Below are positions 47,601 to 60,299 of a stretch of DNA of 64,000 nt, piece by piece. How positions within the stretch are numbered: the first letter of the stretch is position 1; the number at the start of each line of letters is the position of its first letter. The notes beneath the pieces are model-generated. The model was given only the letters and a program-made list of their open reading frames with translations. It had not been told where the DNA came from and did no database searches. The DNA is from Mya arenaria (taxonomy: Eukaryota; Mollusca; Bivalvia; Myida; Myidae), in assembly GCF_026914265.1 (NCBI RefSeq), contig NC_069131.1, positions 8,200,001 through 8,264,000 of the forward strand, in the 5' to 3' direction. Both the position numbers and the translations under genes were made by a program.

Positions 47601-50351
47601 AATACGAAATACACCAATTATATACATGCATGAATTCAAGATACAACATACTGAACACAAGTCGTACGGTTTCTATGGTGATTTTATATCCCCAGGTCCA
47701 ATGTCGAAACAGATGGGAGACTTTGGCATGTTTTGGAACATGATTTGGCAACAAAAAGTGGAAAAGATTGTCATGGTTACCAACCTGATGGAGGAAGGGG
47801 TATAATAACAATGATTGTCAAAAATAACCCCGCGGATATATGAACACGTATAAAAATCGGAAAACCTTCATTAAAACATTCAAATACACCAATAACGTGA
47901 AAAGTTTGAAAGAATTAAAAAAGGTTTCATTTACTGATGTTTATTCGATTTCTTTAATGCCATTTTAATGTATGATATAGTTGAAATATTACCGTTGAAA
48001 TTACCAGAAATCGACGTACAAGTATGAGTTCAATTAGTGCAATCGCTCAGGCGTTTGTATTTTGAAATTATCAAACAATTGCAAACGGCAAAACAACAAA
48101 ATTTAAATGGGATTTTATCATTGATATCTAAATCCCTTTATGTACTATTCAGAAGGAAAAATGCGAGCAGTACTGGCCCAATGTCGGGACCACTTTGACC
48201 TACAGCCGGGTGAAGGTGACCTGTCAGAGCGAGGATGCGTATGCAGAGTTTACGAGAAGGTTGCTGCTCCTAAATGATGTAAGCGTATTTCTATGCTATT
48301 GTAACATAACAGAACTATGACATACACAATCTTCTAAATAAAATATTAATCCTTATGAACGAACTTGAATTTTAACAGCATATGCATTAACATAAATCAG
48401 TTAGTTGGGTATATGTACTTTCCAATTCAAACAAGTTACAAGCATTCACAATAATTTGTGAAAATTAGGCAAAATACCCGGAAGATTAAATTGTACTCTA
48501 AACTAAATGTAAAGCGTCCGTAAATGCTGATGATTATTCTCACTGCACGCTTCGTGCATAAGTAGAAAAGAAGACAAAAATATTGCCATTGTATGGAAGA
48601 ATATTCAATACCTTCTCTGTGGAAGCTTTACTATAGCTTTAAATGTGTTCGTTTAAAGTCCTTTGCTCAATTACATGAAACTCTTTATACCGTTTTCAAT
48701 ATACACATTGCAAGCGAAGGTAACAAACTTTAATTTGTATCAAGCTTTCTCTTTAGTTTGGTAGTTGACCAAATAATAACATATAGTGGAAACTGACATA
48801 TGTACTCGATCTTATTAGAGGGTGGTATTTTTTCGCCAACAACCCTAAATGTTAGTGCCTGTCTATAAAACCACACTTCAGTACCGCCCATCTCTTAAAG
48901 GACAATGTTTAAAAGCAATGACTTCAGTATCTTATGAAAGTTTCTTAAATACATCGGTAATTAATGAAACAAAACACACCTTAACAATAATTGAAACATT
49001 ACGGTCAGCTACAGCGCGGTCAAGGGCACCTGTCAGAGCGAGGAATTATGACTTAAAAGTTCCGTTGACGCGACTGAATCAAAATGCAGTACTCGAATTA
49101 TAATATTAATTTAGTGTAAGCAATTATTTGTTGACCAATAAAAAAGGTACTTTCGGGCTGTGGCCACACACTTTCTTTAGCGCATGAAATATTTCAGCCA
49201 TTGTGTACCTTATGTCTTATCTATATTAATCAGTGTGCTTAGACGAGCAATTTAAATCTTAACATTTATAATCGTAGTCATCAAATCAATCAATGATTCG
49301 GATATGTCTACTAGTTTAAACCCTTGAACGTCTCAACCATTCATTATTTAGTTTGACAAAGCTTAAAGAAAATATAGGCAAAATACACGGAAGTTTAAAT
49401 AGTAAGCAAACCTAAACTTAAAGCACCCGTAAATTCTAATGATTATTTCGACTTCACGCTACCGAAATAAGCACAAAATATTTACGGAGCGATAGACACT
49501 GTATTGAAGCTTTTAACCTCCTGCGTTCAGCTGAGAGTGAAGCGATAAAATGTGTATTTACTTTCTATTTACGTATTATATTACATTTTTAAAGCGATGT
49601 ATCCAATTATTCTGCTTATTGATATCAATATCAATATAAACATTGCAAAGAAAGATAACCAGCTTTTGCTCGTTATATGCTTCCTTATGAGTTGCTGTTT
49701 GAAATATTACACAAATAATACAATCTTATTCAATAGTAATAATGATGTTGAAAGGTAGAAAAAAGTGAACTAGTCAAAGTATTAAATAAATAATACATTA
49801 CAAAACACTATCCGACATAAACGCTTACGATGTAGAAGGATCAATGCTCTTAAGAACGGAGTTGAAGTATATGTTTCTACCTGGAGTACACTTAAATGTA
49901 AAGATTGTTAAAATCCACTTACGTAATGGAGTTCTTATGAAAAAAGAGTCAGGTAATTTGGTGTCAGGATCAGAGTGTATGTGATGTTTAAGATTGTAAA
50001 GAACTGTATCAATTGAAACTTGGTAGCAATATGCCATCCCCTTGATTACAGCATCATGGCTGTATGGCATCAACAAAAGAACAACATTAACAATGATGCA
50101 TTGTTTGAGGTATATACAAATTACAACTATGCACCAATCTTGACAATCTCATTTAAAACAGATTCATGGTGTTACGCTATAGTTTCACAATGTAATGCAA
50201 TGGATCTCAGCGTAAAGCGAACGCGACGAGATTATTAACCGGAAAACATTTGATTGTTTCAGACGCAAGCAACAATTAAACTACTTTAAATTTTAATGAC
50301 ACCGCCTTTGAGCCATTTCAAAAATATAGGCAATATATATATGAGAGGGAA

Positions 50352-50432
<81 letters not shown>

Positions 50433-53400
50433 GATTAAGCGCAAGGGAGAGAGGGCGCAAGGGAGGAGAGGGACAGGTGTCCGTAAAATATTATATTATA
50501 TTATCATGGAGTCCATAAAAAGCAGGTTATTTCACAAACAGGAATATATGACCTGATTCAACGTACAACACGCTAGTATGTTTAATTAATAATAGGGACA
50601 AATACCATCAGCTGGAATACATAACAATAACTATTTCAGGGCGAATCTGAGAGGCAGCTGCACCACCTCCACTTCACGGCCTGGCCTGATAGGGGAATCC
50701 CAGAGGACGTCACAGCGCTGATTGAGTTCCGACATAGAGTGCTCAATTCTACTGCTCATCTCGACGGTCCAACGCTGGTTCATTGCAGGTATGAATTTAT
50801 CGTCATTTTTTGAACGTTTGCACCTGTTATAAAAGTAATATTTGAGAGCAATATAGAGAATTCCAAACAATTGAACATGGAATTGTTCTTATTTTGTACC
50901 AGTTCGTGCCAACGAGGAATTCGAGCCAAGCTTGTTTGAACTAACGGGGTTCGAATGGTATTGCAAGTGCGAGATGTTTTTATTGCATATTTCAGAGCCC
51001 TTGCCATGTTATGAACGTCAAAGATCAGAGTGTCACGGTGCTGATTAAGTTTAGAAAGATGGTTCTCATTACTGATTGCCCCTGTACTTGTTTATGTCCG
51101 AACGCTGCATATAAGCAAATAAGACCATTATTTTAATTAATATGTCCTTCAAGAAATGTTTTACAACCCTGGTAAGGCTTTATATAATATAGTATAATGG
51201 AGTTGATAATACATTTCTATAAATTAATTAATAGCGCAAAGCCTTAAACCATTTGTTGCGATCGATATATGTCATATATGGGTGTTACTTTTAGTGCGGG
51301 AATCGGTCGAACAGGGACCTATATTGCGTTAGATATTCTAACAAAGGAAGGAAATTCGAACAAGGCCGTTGAGATTCCAGGATGCATCATCAATATGAGA
51401 CAGAACAGACCAAACATGGTCCAGACAGCGGTAGGTTGATATTTAAATCCTTGAACCACAAATAACGTACCGTGAGTGACGAAGTAATAGAGAAGTACAG
51501 AACAGGCAATATCGATAAAACTGTATTTTGTTTTACTTTATATCTTGCCTTAGAAAGTGTGTTCTTTTTTTTTGTTACTCAGTTATGCACGTCTTTAAGA
51601 TATGCTTCTTATACAATAGCTGGACATATACTGTCTCAGATAAAAATATACTGTCTCCCTTTGCAGCCTCAATTGCTTATCAGTTTTATAATTTCTCTTG
51701 CAAGTTTGTTTGTCTACGTTTGCATGTTATATTTGAACTATGCACTGTTTATGCTTGATTTATGATAGGCCATTCCATAGACCCAATAAACAAGGAAATG
51801 AATCATGAGTTTATCAGTGTTTTTTTCCTTATTTCAGGAACAGTACGAGTTTCTACACCTTGCCCTGGTTCACACCCTGACATTTAACTGTGAGCAGATA
51901 CCAGGAAAACAGTTTCAGGACTACATGATCGAGACAAGCAATGGCGATCTTATCAGGCAGTTTAAGGTAACGCAATGTGATATTTGCTCAAAGTGTGTAT
52001 GCTTATCAATCTTCAGTTCTCTCAATAAGTAGTGTTATACCGAAAATTACACAGCGATGTTTACTTGGTATATAAAGTGTTTTATCCAGATAAAAACAGT
52101 CAAAAGAAAGTAATTTTCCAACCGATTAGGCTCAAATTAATAATTATTTTCAAAATGTATTAGTAGTATGTTTCTTTGAAACATATGTAAATGCATATAT
52201 GCTCAGAACGCAAACGAAAAGGCAATGTAAAGTATTTCTCCTTTGTAGAAAATTACAGACTCTCCCCATGTTCACACTGACGACGAAATCCTTGCTATAG
52301 AACGAAACAAGTCTGAGAAAGGAAAGAATAGAAGTGGAGCAGATATTCCAGGTACAAGTTTGTAAAGAATATCGCGTACCCATTTCCCAATTTACGAAAC
52401 ACCCAACATATATCAACAAGCCATACGTAACGCTTCAGCTCTGCTGACCATATATCATGACCAGTATAACTGCGCGATGTTGAAATGACATTCGGTAATG
52501 AAATACTGCGCTATCAAAATGTAAAATTATGGTAACCAAAAAGGTATATAATAAAATGGTTCTTCAGGCGATGAATACCGCCCTCGACTTTATCTGGGAA
52601 TAAGACATGGAGATTCAGACTATGTCAACGCTGTCTTTGTTCATGTAAGGGTATACTGTGAAATTACTATGTAACATTTTCAAAGAACTTAATCAAGTTT
52701 AAAAAGGCTTTTATTTAACATTTTCTCTCTTAACGGTAGTTTCTCATATATCTCATATATATATCTCAACATATACTGCCAGTTTAATCTGCTAAATATT
52801 TACGTTATGAGAACCTTCGATTGAAAATCCTATTCTGATTGCTTAGATCAGTGCATTCATACCGTTACCTTAAATTGCAGTAATATGTTCCTATATCGTG
52901 TTCGCCCTCGTCGTACATTCATACCGTTACCTTTAACTGCAGTAATATGTTTGTATATCGTGTTCGTCCATCGTCGTACATTTAATTTGTTTTGCAGGCG
53001 TTTCAGGCGAAACGGAAATACATCATCGCCCAGTCTCCGATGTCAAATACTGTACAGGACTTCCTGACCTTGGCATACCAAGAACATTGCTCCTGCATTG
53101 TCAGCTTTGAGCAAAGCGACGGAAAAAAAGTACGATTAAGATGATCAATAAATTCGTGTCATTTTGTCAAAAGTCTGTAATGAGTCGACACGACGAAATA
53201 ACATGATATGCACAGTTTTCTTTTACTGCTCTTTTATTCCAAGACGGAAAAACATGATAAATTTCAGTTATCTCTTATTGTAGAAGATATATAAGTCTTA
53301 ATCAAATCCATATTAATGGAATTTTATTAAAAACGAACTTAACATTATTTCCACAAGGATATAGGTGAATATTATCCAGCGGACAATCAAGAACTCAAGA

Positions 53401-54613
53401 AAGGTCAACTGTCTATTTCATGTGGGAGGGATAAAGTCAAGAACGAGTACAGTATCCAGAAATGGCTGACTATTGAGTTCAAGGGAAGCACACAGGTTAG
53501 TTTAATATCAATCTTATACATGTAACTGAATTTACATCATTTGAAAGAAGATGATTTTTTTTTAAAACAAGAAGGTATATTCGACGTAAAAATGTATAGG
53601 GATGACATCAAGAACAAAGCTTAATTTTGAAACTTGCATTGCTTTCATTGAACAGTTTAATTTCTTTTATTGATTTCGTTTAAGTTTTAAACCAGGGGAT
53701 TTCTATGACATTAATGGAAATATACTTTTATATGAGTGTAGCTTAAAAATTTGTTACAGAGTAAAGGTGGCAAAAGCACATTGCGACACTTTGAGTTTAC
53801 AGACTGGAACCAGACTGGAAATGTTCCACGCAGCCCTGCTTACTATGTTGCATTTCTGAGAGATGTCAAAATGGCATCGTCCAATGGGCCTGTGCTTGTC
53901 CACTGCAGGTAGTACAAATTCAAGCTTTGTAACCCATGCATTGTCGTTGGAATTTATTCCCAAGCTTATTTTTACATATCTCGATTGCGGGTCTTTGGAC
54001 CAAATATGGTTTCATTGGGACAACATATGGTTTCATTGGAACTTATATTCACTTTAATCAATCTAATATGCTATATTTTTCAGGGATGGGGGTAGTAGGA
54101 GCGGGCTGTTCTGTGTAATGGCATTTCTCTTTGAGAAGATGGAAGTAGAGCACGAGGTCAATGTGGTTAACGCCGTAAGGAAGGTCAAGGCCAGGAGACC
54201 CAACGCCGTACCCACTCAGGTCCGCTTGGCATTTTAATAGGATTAGATTTTAAAATCGCATATACATGTATATGTGCTTAATACAATTGCACATTATACC
54301 AGTATTCCAAATAAATAAATCCAGTATATGTACATTTCTTTGGCATACACGCAAAATTTGTATGTGTTAAACAGGATAAAATAGTGTTTACTCTTACAGA
54401 GAGTAACGATGATAACCTCATACCTTCAAGTCATGTACGACATAACATATTCAACCTAATATTTATTAGATAAAATGCAGAGAACGGTGACTCGTAACAG
54501 TGTATCGCGTGTAAAATAAGTGTTTTGATGTTTTTTATTTGTAGGCACAGTTCGACTTCTGCCATGATGGTCTTCTGGAGTTCATCCGTTTGTTTAAAAC
54601 ATACTCCAATTAG
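41630..54613 (+). CDS. Receptor B: multi-EGF receptor tyrosine phosphatase
   Basis: Twenty-one exons in consistent phase: 41630-41705, 42263-43600, 43765-43894, 44166-44242, 44518-44652, 46528-46694, 46893-46980, 47176-47240, 47394-47430, 47696-47799, 48153-48278, 50640-50788, 51295-51430, 51838-51966, 52249-52351, 52568-52644, 52998-53129, 53358-53495, 53760-53908, 54084-54219, 54545-54613. These give 3,561 bases, 1,186 residues. Order: signal peptide (1 to about 23), twelve EGF-like modules (26-471), membrane helix (488-512), tail with Y521, Y532 and NPSY (558-561), phosphatase D1 (about 600-885) and D2 (about 900-1180). D1 has KNRY, WPD (796-798) and HCSAGIGRTG with C830 and R836, so it should dephosphorylate phosphotyrosine. 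In D2 WPD reads WNQ. The domain pair is that of receptor PTPs, but the MEGF-like ectodomain is not that of vertebrate PTPRK/M/T. All introns begin GT and end AG. Confidence 0.92.
42263..43600 (+). other. Receptor B ectodomain exon, twelve EGF-like modules
   Basis: A single 1,338-base exon. GxxGxxC-type module ends occur twelve times (GFWGTTC, GFYGPTC, GKYGTNC, GWYGARC, GYFGTTC and so on). It aligns module for module with the receptor A exon except for two extra modules (ends SVHGPFC and NHYGLMC) before the last one. Several NxT/S sequons are present, for example NNTC and NSTC. Confidence 0.92.
43765..44652 (+). other. Receptor B membrane helix and juxtamembrane tail exons
   Basis: Three exons encode a stalk with a Gly/Ala/Val-rich helix ended by KRRR, a two-tyrosine exon homologous to the ITAM-like exon of receptor A (Y521-EDR, Y532-HTI), and an exon with an NPxY motif (INPSY) and an acidic DDDD run. 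NPxY motifs bind PTB-domain adaptors; in CED-1/MEGF10-type receptors that adaptor is CED-6/GULP. Receptor A has no counterpart of the third exon. Confidence 0.85.
45470..46455. repeat. 34-bp minisatellite in intron 5 of receptor B
   Basis: About 29 copies of a 34-bp unit reading roughly GCACATGTGACAGTCCCATT then GCCCGTGTAATTAT. In the centre (about 45,640-46,020) units starting GCACATGTGAC largely alternate with units starting GCCCATGTAAC, a 68-bp higher-order repeat. The palindrome CACATGTG, an E-box-like hexamer with flanks, recurs in many units. The array ends about 75 bases before exon 6. Confidence 0.93.
48420..49540 (+). pseudogene. Intron with tandem duplication and a dead copy of exon 11
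   Basis: Within intron 11, AGGCAAAATACCCGGAAG near 48,467 recurs as AGGCAAAATACACGGAAG near 49,375, together with surrounding sequence. At about 49,000-49,060, between the two, the string CACCTGTCAGAGCGAGGA matches exon 11 (GACCTGTCAGAGCGAGGA at 48,219-48,236), but stops follow at once and no donor survives. A segment of 0.8-0.9 kb containing exon 11 was therefore duplicated and the second exon copy decayed. Confidence 0.7.
50354..50424. repeat. GA dinucleotide microsatellite
   Basis: About 35 uninterrupted AG/GA units in intron 11 of receptor B, 215 bases before exon 12. Confidence 0.97.
51838..54613 (+). other. Receptor B phosphatase domain D2 exons
   Basis: Eight exons encode the membrane-distal domain and the C-terminus. 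The signature region reads VHCRDGGSRSG (C1118, R1124), keeping Cys-x5-Arg. The WPD loop is replaced by DWNQTGNVP, so the general-acid aspartate is missing. D2 domains of receptor PTPs are commonly weak or inactive and regulate D1; that role is inferred here. The protein ends at TYSN, 23 codons into the last exon. Confidence 0.88.
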
Positions 54614-57600
54614 GCGGAGCTGTAAAATGTGCCTTTGAAAACAATACTTAACTATCTTGACTGCTTATTCTGTCATCACTTTGATGCTTATTTTTGTTTG
54701 ATATAAATTGCATACCATTATGTAAAGTACGGGAACGTTCAAGTTTAGCAGTTTCCACGATAACAATTTAAACCAAGTTCATACAGCCAACACAATAACT
54801 TTATGGCTTTACTTAGAATTTACAATTCCAACATTAAGTTCGGCCCCCACTTACACCTGAACTTAAATGATTTTTATTAACCCTGGACAAATGGGGACAG
54901 CTGAAATGGTTTATACTCAAACAATACTTCTGTGAACATACCTTCTGCATATCTAATTATATATATACACGTATATAAGCTTCTACTATGTTGAACTTAT
55001 GTAAAATCAAACAAATTGTTTCGTTTGTATAACATATGAACGTTTCGTATTTGAATTTTGTTTAGCTGTAGTTATGCTTCTACCAGTACAGCTTTATCTG
55101 TTACTTCGTTCACAAATGAGTTATATTCATAAACACGCTCCTGCATGCATCAGCCTTATGCTAATTCTATAAAACTAATCGTGTAGTCTTAATGTGTTAC
55201 TTAATACAATGTCTAAGAACTTCTGCAACATGTTGATGGGTTTATTCGTAAATTAGAATATGATAAACTGTGTATATATTGAAGATTTGTGATACTTTTC
55301 TATCGTCGTTCACAACTACCCAGGACGTGCACACTTTCCGCACATGGGAATAATAATACGTAATGTTAAATCTGAATGTCTACAAACTGCTGCTTTGTTT
55401 CGACTTTTTCTATAAATGACATATGGCTTTGTGGTAAAAATGCTTTGAATGAGTATTGTACTAAAAAAAAAGCTGAATATCTGTTTTTATATTTTTAATA
55501 TATTAACATGCGAACTCTTGTGATATGGATTGTATGAAATCTTAAAGAAGTTATACAATAAGTTAGTTCAACCGACCAACATAAAAAATTCCTGTATATT
55601 GTAAGTAACCAACATACGAAATGGATAGGTTGTAACTCGGCTCTAAAGGTAACAATTCCAACACTTTCATCAGAAATAATAAAATGTTAAAATTAACTAT
55701 GATTTATAACAAATACATTTTTATTGCTTGTTTAAACAGTTTTTTTTACGGTAAGGAATGCTAAGTAACACCCTTTGTAATGTTAAATGAATGACATTTC
55801 TATCGTCTTAGTGCGCCACTTGCTTTTCTGGTTTAAAAACTATTTCAATAACGTAGTATATCGGTAACACCTATAAAAAGTATGATTATACCTTATAAAT
55901 ATTCACAAGATATTCAAACAACCCAAGAACATGTTATTGACATTGTTTTTATGTAAATTGCATGTATATATACAGTTTTGTTTACATTGACATATGATTA
56001 CCAAAAATCATACATTAACGTTATAGTTTAAGTAACCATGGCTAATGCAATGATAACAATTAATGTCTCCAGTGATTATCGCCATACACCAGTAGCAATA
56101 AATAATAAAAGCACCACAGTATTTTTAGTGTGCATGTCTTTGATATAGTGGTCAATATTAGCAATATGTATGTATTCATGTACGAGAACAAAACATATGG
56201 TAGCAATAACAACGTAATTTGTTTTTATTTCATGCGGTATAGTTAAGAGATAAAACATTTTAAAGGTTATGTCATTACAAACTCAAATATGCACATATTT
56301 TAAAAATCCATCACGTTTTGACAGAATTATGGCCCTTTTAATTTTACATTTTTATCATTTTTTCTGCCAAAATAGGTCAAATTCAAAACTTCGGAATTTA
56401 AATGAAATAAATAATGTAAAACAACACATTTTGTTTATTTTCTATAAATTTAATACACATTCCTAAATATCAGAGCTTAAACAATGTTTTAAGCACAATA
56501 TTTCACGTTAAAAAAATGATGAAAAAACGTCTGTTTTTAAGAAATTTTAAAAATGCCGTATTTTTTGAAAAATGAGCTACCAATAAGGTAAAGGTCAAAA
56601 AACATTTACATTCTTCCATTCACTGCTTGACTGTTGCATTTTTACAATTAATAGTAGTATATGATATTGCTTTGCGGACAATTGGTTAAATATGAATCGT
56701 TGAATTAATAAATCATTTTTAAATGTATGTAAACGTTTTAACCTTGCCGTAAAACTGTTAACACTAATGCTACTTTATGAGAGAGTAACCATTGACCGAG
56801 TTAATACAATTATATTCAAACCTCTATATCTTTCAATTGTGATTAACTAAGAAGTAAAGTTATTCATTGACTAATGGTATTTGTGAGAAAATATGGACGC
56901 TGGTTTTATCTTTATGGATCAATAAAAATAAACGTCTTACATGTAATAATTACATTACTTATTGCTATTCGGTCTGGATATTTATATCATTTGTCTATTA
57001 TTCATGAAGTATGAATGTACTCAGTGACCAAAGGCACTTATAAGCCAAAACCTATTGTAGAAGTTAACACCTAAGGGGCCCAAACTCCAGATAGGTCACA
57101 ACTATTTGATCAGCTGACTTTTGTTCAATTCAATTAAAAAAAATGTCTTTTTCCCCAGTATCTGATATTTATCAAACAGTGAACACGAAATGCAAAAGGA
57201 CAACACAAATTTATTGAGGTAAATACACACAAGCATAATACTGTCTACAGATAATGTTTCAAAAATGTAAATAGGTATTTGAGTACTGTTTCATATTAAC
57301 CAGAATTGATTATTTACACTCAAGCTAAATAACGTATGTCATAGTAACTGACATTGCAAAATTCGGTATTAATGTGTTATCTCTAATGGGACAATAACGA
57401 TGTTTTCCTGGTATTTAATATTAATTGTTCGACAAACACCATTCTAACATTAATATTACAATATTGTTATTGATTCATATACTACCTCATAATTCAGACT
57501 TCTCAAAAACATCATGACGACCAGCCACCAAGACATTGTGTGTCAATTCATTTATTACCAATAAGAAATTCCATATTCCACACTCTATGATAAGACAATG

Positions 57601-58504
57601 ATCTTTTGGAAATGGTTGTGCTTGCTTTTTTCCCCGGCCATATCAATTAATCGATGTTGTCACCGGAGTATTGTATGTTTTGTATATAACCCCTAAAATT
57701 CGTGGTCTTATTGTCAACTTCAAAAAACCTTTAATTGAATACCTGCTAACGATAATTATAGATATTCCCCGGACCATTTGTTCTAACATTTCAAGTTCAG
57801 AGACAATTCTCACACGATAATAATGTTTCTCCCACCTCAGATAAGTAGATCCATAAAGTTGGCCATGCTGGAAATTCTTATCTTGCCCACGGGCAAAGAT
57901 AAAACAAGTACCCGTATGGAACTCCTTTTTTGATTGTCATCACATAATTACCCCCCTTGTTGAAGACCGTCGTCTGTATCATCATGGAAACCTTGTTTTG
58001 TGTCAATATTTAAACTCCTAATTAATAACTTCTAGCTTCAAATGGCACCGTAAAAGAGTGTTCACGCTCCATTCAAGAAATAATGCTGCTCTCTCCTCAG
58101 AACTATTTAAAGAACGATTTGACTATTTACATAATCTGAATCACTGCGCACATATCCATGACAGCCGCGAATTATCACATATCTATACGCACAATATTTT
58201 CACTACATACAAAAGAGTTCAAGCGAAAAGATACATTTTTGTCAAAATGTCATAATTACCATGATATTGATGGGATAAAAAATACTCTTGACAAATACAA
58301 TAGTTTTTCTTTCAATGTATGTTTGAAATGTCTTTGAAACGCGTACACAACCTTGCATACTCACATTTGTTTATGTTATTATGACTTTAAAATAAATAAT
58401 ACTGGTATTCATCAAGACTGCCCATTAGGAATGTTGCATATATTTACATTTTTGAAACATTATCTGTATGATAATACTGACACCTTCGTTTTTTCACACG
58501 AAGG
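54614..58504. other. 3' UTR and intergenic region after receptor B
   Basis: An AT-rich 3.9 kb. AATAAA-type signals occur soon after the stop region and elsewhere, but the transcript end cannot be chosen. No exon, repeat array or transposon domain was recognised. Confidence 0.55.
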
Positions 58505-59785
58505 TAACCACTGTCCTGACAGGAGTGTACTTTGATAGGAAATGATATCGTGTGCCACTTCAACTCACCAGAGTATTTCTTTAACGGAGGCTGTGTTCCA
58601 TGTACCGCCGTTGGGCTTGAATGTTTACGATGTAGCAATGCGTCTCAATGTGAAGAAGGCATCCATGGAAAATGGGGATGACAGTGTTTTAATAAATGTG
58701 GAACGGGTTGTAAAGATTGTAAATGTAATCATGAGGACGGGTCGTGTACATGCATTCAAGGGTTTTACGAATCTGACTGCAAAAGGCAATGTTCACCGAA
58801 CTGCTTGGGCAACACTTGCTTGGACAATGGTCACTGCAATTGTACAACGGGATATTATTAATGAACGTGTATCGCAAAATGTTACTTGGCATGTGAAGAA
58901 TGTTCTAACGCTTGCTCTTGTATTGTATGCCGGACTGGAAGATTTGGAGATAAATGTCAATTTGAATGTCAATGCAGTGAGGAGACTGGCTGTGACATTA
59001 TAACACGTGCATGTATAAATAGAACGTGTCAACATGCATGTACATCATGTGCTAGCAGTGATCACTGCAATGAGAGCGCTGTTGGTACGTTTGTAACCTA
59101 GCGTGTCCAGATAACTGTAACGAAGGGTGCATGCAGTCGTCTGGTGTTTGTGATACATGTTTACAGGGATATTACGGTTTAAACTGTGACTATGTATGTA
59201 GTTACTGTAGTGACTATGACTTTACACAAACTGGAGAATGTTATAAGTGCTACCCAGGTTTCTATGCTTGTCCTTCTAAATATTCAGCAACCAAACAGAT
59301 GGGTCCTGTACATTTAATTGTCCTTCCGACTGCTTAAGCTGTTTGGACCGGTTTTCATGCACGGAATGCAAACTATATTACTACGGAAGTTTATGTGGTT
59401 CATCATGTGTAAACAGGGACTCTGTGAAATAAAGTCAGGTTATTGTGTGGAATGTAATTATGTGGATTTTTGCAACACTACCTGTAGCTCCGAATGTTCA
59501 ACAAATGGATGCGAAAGACAAACTGGTAGCTGTACTGGGTGCATGGATGAGACGGTTTACGGAACATTTTAGAGTATCACATGCACTACGAATTGCAGAA
59601 ATCAACTGTATTCTCATGAAAACAGTCACTGCACAAATGGATGTATACCTACTTATTATGGAACAACGTGTGACAACGTCTGCTCTGAGAAATGTGCTGA
59701 TTCCACAACGGAATTAAAATGCGACTCAAAAGGAAAGTGTAGTAATGGATGTTATGACGGGTTCATTGGCGATACTTGTACAATG
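58505..59785 (+). pseudogene. Receptor C: decayed twelve-module EGF ectodomain exon
   Basis: This region aligns with the ectodomain exons of receptors A and B and ends at a donor-like ATGG|GTATGT. Remnants of all twelve modules can be followed, including the two missing from A (TVYGTF then a stop, and TYYGTTC). In-frame stops lie at 58,679-58,681, 58,859-58,864 and 59,570-59,572. Frame shifts are visible near 59,090, 59,285 and 59,413, and the first module is garbled. No signal-peptide, membrane or phosphatase exon was found around it; a DIRS-like element begins about 500 bases downstream. It cannot give a receptor and is a third, dead member of the family. Confidence 0.88.
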
Positions 59786-60299
59786 GGTATGTACCGTATA
59801 TAGTCGCGTATGTTGGAATTCTATCAGATGCTTACAAATCAAATTCTGAATCATAATTATGTCACTACTAACAGTGGAAATATCAAGAAGCACACAATTC
59901 AGGTTTAGACGAGCTTAACAATATAAATCATGTAGATACAAGATTTTAGCAAGACCACTAACGCCACTTATTTGCATTTGTGTATTGACTAATGTTTCTT
60001 TGCTGTCTGCCTGATTAAAATATTATTATACGAATTTATCACAGCTGTTTGAATTTCTTATAAGCAGAGTCAAATGCCAAAGAACTTATTACTGAACATG
60101 TACTAAAAATATAGAATTGAAAGTGAATATGAAAAGGAAAAAGTGGAATAAGGAGTAACAAGATTTTTGTTTATTCCTTATTCAAACACTCGTAATGAAA
60201 TAAAGTTCTCCACGTTTCATCGTATAGGGGAGAACCTTTGTCTCAACGTGGCCATTTCAAAACTTGTTTGGGCAGTTTGTAGTCACGTGATAGTGATAA
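59786..60299 (+). other. Spacer between receptor C and the DIRS-like element
   Basis: No coding signal. It probably holds both the old intron of receptor C and the left end of the retroelement, but the boundary and any terminal repeat were not seen. Confidence 0.4.

Larger units (their letters stand above)
46528..51430 (+). other. Receptor B phosphatase domain D1 exons
   Basis: Eight exons encode D1. The phosphotyrosine-recognition loop KNRYKG is in exon 46893-46980. DTDYINANYI is in 47176-47240. The WPD loop (TAWPDRGIP) and the end of VHC are in 50640-50788. The signature loop is completed across the splice as HC|SAGIGRTG in 51295-51430. A Q-loop glutamine is in MVQTA|EQYEF. All residues needed for catalysis are present. 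Confidence 0.92.

Noticed and set aside
47527-47811. Frames on both strands over exon 10 of receptor B
   Set aside because: The + frame covers the exon plus upstream intron sequence; the real start of coding is the acceptor at 47,696. The minus frame is a shadow.
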